12,022 nt of DNA, from contig NWUY0300042287.1 in NCBI GenBank assembly GCA_004151065.3, forward strand, positions 21,002 to 33,023, in the 5' to 3' direction. Source of the DNA: Larix sibirica. Its lineage: Eukaryota; Streptophyta; Pinopsida; Pinales; Pinaceae. The notes beneath the pieces are model-generated. The model searched no databases, was not told the DNA's origin, and worked only from the letters and a program-made list of their open reading frames with translations. This document shows, piece after piece, positions 1-6,887 of this stretch. A program made the translations under genes and the position numbers. Numbering within the stretch: the stretch's first letter is position 1; every line of letters begins with the position of its first letter.

Positions 1-40
1 GCATAACAAGATACGGCGACCATGAAATGAATCTACACTT

Positions 41-114
41 TACATTTGTTACATTCAAGTTAATCTTGTTGATCCATTACATTTATTACATTCAGGTTAA
101 TCTTGTTAATTCAT
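41..114. repeat. Tandem duplication, 2 x 37 bp
   Basis: Units 41-77 and 78-114 are adjacent and the same length, with four mismatches by eye. Each begins TACATTT and contains TTAATCTTGTT. It is probably a simple replication-slippage duplication. Confidence 0.8.
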
Positions 115-410
115 TCAAATAAGTCCAAAATCTCAAATAATATCTAAACTCCTATCTGTGTAACAATACAAATATCCATATTTATAATGATTCTTATTTC
201 AGCTAAGAAACCAATACATACAGCTACACCATTTGATCCGTTCAACATAAATATAAATAAATATTAAATAATAATAACAATAATAAATGAACATATTGTG
301 ATTCAAAACATTTATATAAATAAATATAATGTCTTATTGATTTAAATTATTTTCTCATCTGTTTTATACATTATTTAAATGGATTTACCCATTTTCTTTA
401 TGGATATCTT

Positions 411-479
411 TGAGTAAATGAATTATTGTTCATTTTTTAGTAAATGAATTTGTGAGTAAATGAATTATTATTCATTTTA
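411..479. repeat. Repeated AAATGAA/TTCATTT palindromic unit
   Basis: Units at 411-437 and 453-479 both read TGAGTAAATGAATTATT, then a variable base, then TTCATTTT. Inside each is an inverted repeat with arms AAATGAA and TTCATTT around a 6-nt centre (416-435 in the first). A partial third copy of the left half (TAGTAAATGAATTT) lies between them at 438-451. This could be a decayed MITE-like or slippage-derived tandem. Confidence 0.65.
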
Positions 480-715
480 TTTTGTATTAAAATTATATTT
501 CTATTCAACTTGTTACCACAATCATTATATCAAAGTTTCTTATTTTTTTACTAGAATTAAAATAAAAATAAAATGTTGTTTTATAAGTTCAAAAAAACTA
601 TAAATAAACAAAATTAATGAGTAGCTGTATTACCTACTAGCTATTAGGAATGGTTTAAAGAATTTGTTTAGAAACCATTTGTACCTTAGAAGGTTAATAG
701 AAATATGTTTGCTAC

Positions 716-832
716 TTGTTAAAATTGAAACTTAGTAATAATTTGAAACTTGATAAGAGCCACTTATTTGTATTAAAGATTGTTAAAATTAAAACTTGAA
801 ACTTGATAAGAGCTATTTATTTGTATTAAAGA
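716..832. repeat. Adjacent direct duplication with internal deletion
   Basis: Segment 716-779 (TTGTTAAAATTGAAACTTAG and onward) is followed directly by 780-832, which repeats it but lacks about 12 nt (the CTTAGTAATAAT stretch) and differs at a few bases. Both contain GAAACTTGATAAGAGC and TTATTTGTATTAAAGA. It is a local tandem duplication with no coding content. Confidence 0.8.
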
Positions 833-892
833 GGGATCACCAGTTAAAATAATATAAATTGTGTAGCTAAACAGAATTTAGATTGCCATTGC

Positions 893-1139
893 AAATGTCT
901 ACTATTTTTATTTTTATTTTTATTATTATTTTTAACATTTTAAAAATGATTATAATTATTAGCAAACAAATAGGGAAATGAGAAAGCTATGAACTGAATT
1001 ATTAGCATCATAGTTGTTGTCCATTGAGCAACTATAAGCTGTAGAAAAGGCATGTAATTGAGTTCTGTTCAGAGAATAAATAAAGCTCCAAACAAGCAAA
1101 TAATTAATAAAAATATATATAATTTTATTAAAATTAGAA
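893..1139. repeat. 247-bp direct repeat, copy 1 (abuts the N)
   Basis: This segment recurs at 3750-3996 with a constant offset of 2857 and no net indel. By eye there are three mismatches, all in the first ~50 bases within the ATTTTT-rich microsatellite; the remaining ~195 bases are identical. The copy stops at the last base before the ambiguous base at 1140. The ends are not TG...CA, and the flanks differ from those of copy 2, so it is not a simple LTR pair. Possible explanations are an assembly join between haplotypes, or a recent duplication. Confidence 0.9.
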
Positions 1140-1140
1140 N
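1140..1140. other. Ambiguous base, probable assembly join
   Basis: This is the only N in the window. It sits exactly where the 247-bp direct repeat copy stops and the truncated gypsy element begins. That coincidence suggests a minimal-size gap or contig join rather than a random uncalled base. Confidence 0.6.
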
Positions 1141-1320
1141 TTCTGTTTATATTTGTTACATTGCCACCCTCTTACAGAATGCTTTGTCCTCAACACATAA
1201 TAAATTGGATTCTTTCCAACTAAGCATGTTCCCGTGGAGGCATCATATTTGTTCTTGTTTAGTTTTGGGGTTTGAATCAGCCCTTCTTCTAAGTGTTGGC
1301 AAGGTTCTTTTGTAATATAT
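1141..1320 (-). pseudogene. Gypsy polyprotein C-terminal tail remnant
   Basis: Minus-strand translations in alternating frames give an EP-containing stretch, then DASTGTC, then VEDKAF in one frame and EGGNVTN in the next. Plant gypsy integrase/chromodomain tails typically end with a Glu-Ala-Ser/Thr-Trp-Glu-like motif, an EDK motif and a GGxxxT-like end, so this is probably the last ~50 codons of pol, frameshifted. It lies directly beyond the protease region, which implies that about the whole RT-RNase H-integrase core was deleted. The assignment rests on short motifs. Confidence 0.5.
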
Positions 1321-1353
1321 GTATCATACCCTGAAGTTGTTTGAATTGGTTGT

Positions 1354-1850
1354 TTAACGTAAAACCTTGAAGGCTCTTGGATACATACTTTCCTGGCTTT
1401 CGGTGTCGTGTGTTTGTATGGACTTTTGTACTTTGGTCGTTAATGGTAATTCACCTTTCTTAAGAGTGAACCCTTCAATATCATATAATTTATAATGTTG
1501 GCTTTGCCAGTTAAAATCCATAAACTGTTCTTCATGGTTGGTGGTATAAGTGCCCAATTGTATCAACCATTTTGCACCTAGCACTATATCTATGCCATCG
1601 AGTGGTAGTGCATAGAATCCTTATTGTAGTTCTAGTTCTTGTATTTGAACATGTATTTTATGACATTGTCTTATGTTGTCAACCCGATGTCCATCAACAA
1701 GCTTAATAATAAGGTCCTTGGTGGGGTACACAAAAAGTTTTAATACGGTTTAGTGACATGAATGTCTATACAATTATGAGTACTGCCAAAATCTACGAGG
1801 ATTGTTAGTCCCCTATTTTTAACAATTCCCTTAAGCTTCAGTGTCAAAGG
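1354..1850 (-). pseudogene. Retropepsin-type protease, gypsy, frameshifted
   Basis: The minus strand around 1770-1830 encodes ILVDFGSTHNCIDIHVTK, the retropepsin active-site segment. The usual D-S/T-G triad is D-F-G here. Downstream, after stops and a frameshift, comes ELELQ, then LPLDGIDIVLGAKWLIQLG (about 1555-1625), the second conserved plant gypsy protease block, followed by an open stretch to 1354 including FNWQ and YDIEGF. The enzyme would cleave the gag-pol polyprotein in the virus-like particle. The D-F-G change plus stops make this copy inactive. The link between gag and protease (about 1860-2150) is readable in mixed frames but has no recognisable domain. Confidence 0.75.
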
Positions 1851-2151
1851 CTATTTTTTTTTATCTTAGTTGTAGGTGGAATTGTCAATTTTTGTGCCTC
1901 CTTCCTTGGAATCTTGATTTCATCAATCTTCCTAAGATGAGGTGGGACATATTTTCTAGATACTTCTTTTGTTTTGTTTTATGAGTAATATTTCCCCCTT
2001 GCAACACATCATCATCATTACTATTTGATAGTGTGCATGAAATAGATGATAGATATAATTTTTGCGGTGTTTCATCGTTGTTTAAAATCCGAGTTGTATG
2101 CTACAATGATTTCATTTTCTGGGTTTGGTACTTCGACTTGCTTCCCATCCA

Positions 2152-3316
2152 CTATTCTATAGTAGTGTAATGACGTGTCTTAACATCTGTGATCGAGGAT
2201 CCAATTCTTACCACGTTAGTGATAATTGTTTTCCTTCCTTTTATCCTTTTCTCTTCTTGAGTATTGATTTTGAGTGTTGTTGTAGTGATTTGATGCAATA
2301 TAACTAGTTGTGTTTTTTGGACCTCAGGGGCCACCTCATATCGAGTATCAAACTTTCTTTCAATCATCTTCTCCAAGCTTATAGCTTCCACCAAATTCTT
2401 AGGTTATGATGGTTTAATTAGCTCACTGTGGATGATGGGTTTTGATCTTGAAACATACAACTTTAATAATTGATCATTTGTAAGATCAAGAAATATGGTA
2501 GCCAAGACTTCCCATTCATGTGTACACTCATTTATTGTTCTTGTTTGTAGTAAATGAGTAAACCTGGTAAAGGTGTCAACTTCTTCATCGTCATGAAACC
2601 TTTTAAGAAAATCGTATATGAACATCTTCTAGTTAATGGATAGACCACTAGTTTTCTTAGACCACCAGGTGAGCCAATCATATGATTCACCTTCTAAATA
2701 TAAAGATGCCATCAATATCTTCTCTAATTCACTTGAAAGTGGGTTCATAGCAAAAACTCCTTCGATTTTAATAATCCACATGATAGCCTTTGGTCGTCCA
2801 ACCCATCATATTTAGCGAACTCAATTTTGTTCATATTTAAATCATTTGTGTTATCTATGTATCTCTGATAACTTGTGTTTTGTGATTTTGGGCTTGGTGA
2901 TATTATTTTGTAGGCTAAGGGTTGTGCATATAATTCATCTACTCGTTTGGCTAATTGGCATTTTATTTCATTATGATCATTGGGTATCTTTGAAGTTTCA
3001 TCATTATCATCATTCCTCAATCTTAATAAGGTTTTCCATCGAGCAACAAAATCTTCCATTATCTTGTTAATACTCTCAATAAATTGTTATGTTATCTTAT
3101 TAAGACTGTATTTAAATGTTTGGACATTTCTTCTATTTTTCTATTAATTTTTTCCCTTGAATCTCTTTGTCCATCTGTCAACTCTTTTTGACCTTTCTCA
3201 ACATTTTCAAGATGGTGCCTCATGATATTAACTTCATCCCTACAATGGTTAACCTCTACATGTAGTTCTTCATTGTTCACCATCTTGGGTATTTCCTTCT
3301 TTTTTGTAGAACCCAC
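2152..3316 (-). pseudogene. Gypsy gag, decayed (minus strand)
   Basis: The likely start is the ATG at 3316 (MGSTKKKEIPKMV...), opening a 74-residue charged, helical N-terminal segment that stops at 3092. The frame resumes at 3059 (MEDFVARWK...), reaching KIEFAKYDGLDD, the conserved entry to the gag core. A frameshift near 2790 moves to another frame with WIIKIEGVF, LEGESYDWL and WWSKKTSG. A TAG replaces an expected Trp codon near 2634. The core continues in 2625-2404 (FLKRF, FTRFTHLLQTRT), is broken by a TAA at 2404, and goes on in 2394-2152 (LVEAISLEKMIERKF, a typical gag end). No zinc knuckle is visible. The product would be the capsid-like structural protein, but this copy cannot make it. 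Confidence 0.8.
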
Positions 3317-3549
3317 TTTTTAATTTTACTTTATATATAATGTAGATAAAGTTTTCAATTTATCTTTTTCACCAGGTCTAGTAAAAATATTTTACTGAGT
3401 TGGTAAATTATTTTACATAGTCTAGTAAAATAATATTTGTCGAGCCTAGTAAAAATATTTTACTAGGCTAGAAAAAAATAAATTATTGGGCCTATTAAAA
3501 ATATTTTACCAGTTGGCAAATTTTTACCAGGTTAGTAATTTTGTTTCAA
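3317..3549 (-). repeat. Palindrome-rich gypsy leader (CTAGTAAAA array)
   Basis: Between gag and the PBS lie about five degenerate copies of a CTAGTAAAAATATTTTAC motif (about 3377-3525), interspersed with TTGGTAAATT/TTGGCAAATT. The best copy, CCTAGTAAAA-ATA-TTTTACTAGG at 3447-3469, has perfect 10-bp arms. This occupies the element's transcribed 5' leader, so RNA copies could fold into stems. It may be expanded by slippage. No coding potential is seen. Confidence 0.75.
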
Positions 3550-3561
3550 GCTTTGATACCA
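3550..3561 (-). promoter_or_regulatory. Primer-binding site (tRNA-iMet type)
   Basis: The minus strand reads TGGTATCAAAGC, one base different from the common plant TGGTATCAGAGC PBS complementary to the 3' end of initiator methionine tRNA. It starts one base after the CA end of the LTR, which is the normal spacing. It fixes the element's orientation and the inner LTR boundary. Confidence 0.9.
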
Positions 3562-3562
3562 A

Positions 3563-3725
3563 TGTAGTGGAAGTTCTATAAAACACAAAAGTGTTTTACA
3601 ATAGATATTGAATATACAAAAGTATAATTTATAATGAATGAATGATTACAATGCTATCATGACGACATACCTTTATAGGAATTGAATGGTCATGAGAGTG
3701 AATAGATGTGACCTATGACTCTTCA
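3563..3725 (-). repeat. Gypsy 5' LTR (minus strand), outer end uncertain
   Basis: The inner end is fixed by the PBS: on the plus strand the LTR opens TGTAGTGGAAG, giving ...CTACA on the minus strand. A TATA-like TATAAAG lies on the minus strand at 3677-3671. The outer TG is best placed at 3725 (minus strand TGAAGAGTC), giving only ~163 bp, which is short for a plant gypsy LTR. A TTAA-rich tract (3726-3750) separates it from the 247-bp repeat. No second LTR copy is present to confirm the boundary. Confidence 0.6.
3671..3677 (-). promoter_or_regulatory. TATA-like box in gypsy LTR
   Basis: Minus-strand TATAAAG lies within CCTATAAAGG, about 110 nt upstream of the PBS end of the LTR. Its position fits a U3 promoter. 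It is assigned by motif only. Confidence 0.45.
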
Positions 3726-3749
3726 TTAATGTTAATTAATTAATTAATT

Positions 3750-3996
3750 AAATGTCTAATATTTTTATTTTTATTTTTATTTTTATTTTTAAAATTTTAA
3801 AAATGATTATAATTATTAGCAAACAAATAGGGAAATGAGAAAGCTATGAACTGAATTATTAGCATCATAGTTGTTGTCCATTGAGCAACTATAAGCTGTA
3901 GAAAAGGCATGTAATTGAGTTCTGTTCAGAGAATAAATAAAGCTCCAAACAAGCAAATAATTAATAAAAATATATATAATTTTATTAAAATTAGAA
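3750..3996. repeat. 247-bp direct repeat, copy 2
   Basis: This is the counterpart of 893-1139, almost identical apart from three differences in its ATTTTT-rich left end (3758-3790). Its left flank is the TTAATTAA tract next to the gypsy LTR; its right flank (CCTTACTAC...) is unique. If the gypsy element inserted to the left of this block, copy 2 is the true genomic locus and copy 1 would be the empty-site haplotype. Confidence 0.9.
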
Positions 3997-4177
3997 CCTT
4001 ACTACTTTTCCTTGAAAGGAAAATAACTTTACTAATCATAATCCCAAAATCATGGTTTTGATCATTAAAGAGGTTGGATTCACCCGGGATATAATCTGAA
4101 TATTATGCTAGTAATCAGGTTAAAGCCTACCGTTAAAGCCTACCATTCCTCGTCTTGTATGTTATACATGTTGTTTG
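3997..4177. other. Unique spacer with 13-bp tandem pair
   Basis: No coding signal is seen. The only structure noted is GTTAAAGCCTACC, repeated perfectly in tandem at 4119-4131 and 4132-4144. It separates the 247-bp repeat from the 1.1-kb repeat. Confidence 0.6.
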
Positions 4178-5002
4178 AATATCTTTAGTTGCACTAGTTT
4201 AGTTTTCTTCGTTTAGAAAATTCTTGAAATTGTATTTTTGTAGAAGCAAGAAGTAAGTGGAAAAGACGAGGTTTTATTTTAATAGAAACACATCTAATAG
4301 TCTAGGGATTAGGACCTTGGATATGGGTGTTGTGAGAAAAATCCTCCAAGATCGCAGAAGATTAGAAACATAGAATTATTAATGAGAGCTAAAACCCATT
4401 AATAATGCAAAGTACTTGTCGGGAATGCACCTCTCAAACATATGTCAAGCAGTAGGTAAAGCTAGTTCAGGTGGATAGATTATCCCTCGGTGCTTGGATT
4501 AGTGGGGTTATGCATGTCTGGGGGTTGTTGAAGTGTGGCAAGTCCTTGAGGCGACACTGCTACTCACTAATAGCTTCGGATCTAGGACTCGTGTCCTATG
4601 TTCCCTGCCCATTTGTAGAAGTCCTTTCCATCAACCATCCGACCCAACTACCTAACGCGAAGTGGTAACACTAGTTTCCTTTCCTAGGTTCCTCATAGGT
4701 AGCAGCAAGGGGATTATCTTGTGATGCCTACGATAGATGTAAAATATTTGTCCTAGCTCCTTAGGAGGGTTTTTGCTGAAGGCAAGTGCTCGCACCCTTG
4801 GTGATTGGTATGTGGTAGATTAGGGTAATTGTCTCTCGATATTTTTTGGTTCGAATTGGGTCCTAATCATCCCATGATGATCTCTAGAAGACCCGTAATT
4901 ATGGTTCTTCATTGAATAGTATTTTGTTAATTTTAAACATCCAAGTGCTTTTCATTGGAAGAGTAATTCTTCTTCTCCAAATATTTTTAGGAACTTTCTA
5001 TT

Positions 5003-5233
5003 GTGTGTTTTTTGTTTTATTTCTTTTTCAGAATTCCTCCTTTCTGTCTTCTGCAAGTCACTGTGGTCGGTCAACCTTTGAGTGGATATAGAAGGATTCA
5101 AGGACACCTTCTTGACCAAAGAGAGTTCCCTACTCCAAGGAGAATATTGGATTATAATAATCCACCCCCTCAGGGGGTAGAGGAAGAAAATCAAGAATTA
5201 GAAATAGAACAAGTAGAAGAAGAAAACAATTAA
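5003..5233 (+). pseudogene. N-terminal gag fragment, acidic tail (copy 1)
   Basis: This is a 76-residue frame. The first ~10 residues (MCFLFYFFF) are translated from a T-rich tract ending TTTTTCAG and are probably not real protein. After that it reads RIPPFCLLQ, PRRILDYNNPPPQG and a Glu-rich end (VEEENQELEIEQVEEENN). The matching region of the second copy (6605-6835) has stops and frameshifts. Its position upstream of the gag of the same family suggests it is the gag N-terminus, cut off here by an internal deletion. I recognise no domain; the assignment rests on context. Confidence 0.4.
5148..5178. repeat. Two abutting perfect palindromes
   Basis: GGATTATAATAATCC (5149-5163, 7-bp arms around one A) is followed directly by ACCCCCTCAGGGGGT (5164-5178, 7-bp arms around one C). 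The same pair occurs unchanged at 6746-6775 in the second copy, although the copies differ elsewhere. It lies in the presumed 5' gag/leader region and encodes DYNNPPPQG in one frame. Confidence 0.85.
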
Positions 5234-5311
5234 GTTCTAATGACTCTGAGAGTCTGTCCATAGAAGGACACATTAGTGACACTAAGGGTAGTGAGGTGCT
5301 CTACAACCTAG

Positions 5312-5322
5312 TATGGGGGAGA
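5312..5322 (+). promoter_or_regulatory. Polypurine tract before LTR
   Basis: TATGGGGGAGA lies directly before the TG at 5323. A purine run abutting an LTR's TG is the primer site for plus-strand DNA synthesis in LTR elements. Its presence right after the truncated gag fragment marks the 3' end of the deleted first element. Confidence 0.65.
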
Positions 5323-5781
5323 TGTTGTAAATTCACAACGTTGTGCAACATTATGAAACATGTTGTTCCCATTAAAAAAATGCAAATGATGTCCACTTAA
5401 ACAAACAAACAAAAAAATATTAATTTCATCTTAAACTTAGATATATCAAGCACGAGATCAAATATTTTCAAGTGTAGTTTTTCTATTTTTCTATGTAATT
5501 TTTTTTATTTATATCAAATATTTTGAGAGATATCATAGTTTGTTTATATTGCTTGCATTAGTGTTGTTGTTCATTGAGAAGTTCATTTTCATTCAAAAGG
5601 AAAATTAAAAAGTTGGATCATTTCAAAATTTGCATTTGGTTTGTGTGAATTACATTTGCATTTAAAAAATTGAGTTTGAATTTGCATCAAAAGAACATTT
5701 GAAAATGAAAATTTCATTGTCTTGGTGAAAAAGTGCTTCATTTTTCAGTAAAAGAGTGTGAACGTGTGATTTCCATATACA
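5323..5781 (+). repeat. LTR 5' part, unique to this copy
   Basis: This stretch starts TGTTGTAAATTC; a perfect 12-bp palindrome CACAACGTTGTG lies at 5334-5345. The rest is AT-rich with runs such as AAACAAACAAACAAAAAAA (about 5399-5417), and has no coding signal. It has no counterpart upstream of 4178, so the left-hand LTR was truncated or lost. The LTR's other end probably lies inside 5782-6887, but no clear CA-PBS junction was found. Confidence 0.5.
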
Positions 5782-6887
5782 AATATCTTTAGTTGCACTA
5801 GTTTTCTTCTTTTAAAATTTTATTGAAATTGTATTTTTTAACAAGCAAGAAGTAATTGGAAAAGACTAGGAGGTTTGTTTTTAATAAAAAATCACCTAAT
5901 AGGATAGGGCTTAGGACCTTGGAGAAAGGTGTTGTGTGTAAAATCCTCCAAGGCCATAGTAGATTGGAAACTAGGAACTATTAAAGAGAGCTAATACCCA
6001 TTAGTAACATGAAGTACTTGTCAGGAAAGAACCTCTAAAATAGGAATCAAGCGGTAGGTAAAGCTAGTCCAAGTGGGGATATTTTCTCCTGGTGCTTGGA
6101 ATAGTATGGTTATGTGCGACTAGGGGTTGTTTAGGCATAGCAAGTCCTCAGGGTGACACCACTACTCAATAATAGATTCGGGTATAGGATTTGTGTCCTA
6201 CGTTCCCTTCCTGTTTGTAGAACCCCTTTCCATTGGAAATCCCTCCCGAATACCTAGTGTGAAGTCGTAACCCTAGTTTCCTTTGCTAGGATCCTCATAG
6301 ATCATTGCAAGGAGAATATCTTGCAGCACTTGAGATAGACATAGAATATCTGTCCCAGCTCATTGGGAGGGTTTTTTTTAAGGCAAGTGCTTGCACCCCT
6401 AGTGATTTGTATGTCAAAAATTAGGGTAACTATCTCTCAATCTTTGTTGGTTGAACTTGGTCCCTAATCATCCCAAGCTAATCTCCAAAAGACCCATATT
6501 TGCATCTCTTCATTGAATAGTATTTGCTTCTAAACAATTAGGTGATTGTTATTGGAAGAGTAATTCTACTTGTGCAAATATGTTTAGGAATTTTATAGTG
6601 TGGGTTGTTTGTTTGATTTATTTTTTATACTTACTCCTTTGTGTCTTATGTGATCCACCTTGACCCATCAACCTTTGCATATATCTAGAAGGACCCAATG
6701 ACACCCTACTGAATAGAGAGAGTTCCTCGTGCCAAGGCAAATATTGGATTATAATAATCCACCCCCTCAGGGGGTAGAGGAATAAAATCAAGAATCAGAA
6801 ACAAAACAAGTAGAAGAAGAAAATAGTATGATCTCTAGTGACACTGAGAGTCTATCCATATAAGAACACATTAGTGACACTAAGGGT
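5782..6887 (+). repeat. 1.1-kb direct repeat copy 2 (joined to gag)
   Basis: This is the counterpart of 4178-5289 at an offset of 1604 on the left and 1598 on the right. Unlike copy 1 it continues into gag sequence, so it preserves the original order. Its equivalent of the short acidic frame is interrupted (for example GAGGAATAA where copy 1 has GAGGAAGAA), and the T-rich tract ending TTTTTCAG in copy 1 reads TTTTTTATAC here. Confidence 0.75.

Larger units (their letters stand above)
1..892. other. AT-rich intergenic spacer with small duplications
   Basis: No coding signal is seen on either strand. The stretch is strongly AT-rich, with short homopolymer and TAA/ATA runs (for example around 255-290). 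Three local duplications are visible and listed separately: a 37-bp tandem pair at 41-114, a palindromic pair at 411-479, and a 64/53-bp pair at 716-832. It reads as old, non-genic plant spacer. A decayed transposon with no recognisable domain cannot be excluded. Confidence 0.6.
1141..3725 (-). mobile_element. Truncated Ty3/gypsy LTR retrotransposon (minus strand)
   Basis: Read on the minus strand the order is 5' LTR (3725-3563), PBS (3561-3550), palindrome-rich leader, gag, aspartic protease, then a short tail resembling the end of plant gypsy polyproteins, up to the N. The gag-protease layout, with a coiled-coil-like charged N-terminus, a retrotransposon gag core and a D-x-G protease followed by a VLGxxWL motif, is that of plant Ty3/gypsy elements. 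Reverse transcriptase, RNase H and the integrase core are absent, and no 3' LTR is seen. Frameshifts and stops break every domain, so it is a dead copy. The upstream edge of its 5' LTR is uncertain. Confidence 0.85.
4178..5289 (+). repeat. 1.1-kb direct repeat copy 1 (gypsy leader/gag start)
   Basis: Homology to 5782-6887 runs from AATATCTTTAGTTGCACTAG to GACACTAAGGGT with many point differences and small indels, so the copies are old. Shared landmarks include AAGCAAGAAGTAA, CTTAGGACCTTGGA-like, AAGGCAAGTGCT and the GA-rich block near 5180-5220. The 3' end carries a short acidic reading frame. Immediately beyond it lie a polypurine tract and an LTR start, so internal gag-pol sequence appears to be deleted here. 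It is interpreted as LTR end, untranslated leader and gag 5' end of a plus-strand gypsy element. The inner LTR boundary and PBS cannot be placed. Confidence 0.75.

Noticed and set aside
1058-1315. 85-residue plus-strand open frame
   Set aside because: It crosses the N and the junction between the 247-bp repeat and the minus-strand gypsy tail; it has no recognisable domain.
893-3996. The 247-bp repeat pair as the two LTRs of one element
   Set aside because: The ends are not TG...CA, the PBS at 3550-3561 points to a different LTR (starting 3563), and sequence 706-892 does not match 3563-3749.
4471-4668. 65-residue plus-strand open frame inside the 1.1-kb repeat
   Set aside because: The corresponding part of copy 2 is not open, no motif is seen, and the segment looks like LTR or leader.
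4846-4860. tRNA T-arm-like TTGGTTCGAATTGGG, considered as a tRNA gene or a PBS
   Set aside because: No acceptor, D-arm or anticodon arm can be built around it, the sister copy at about 6446-6465 differs, and it does not follow a CA LTR end.
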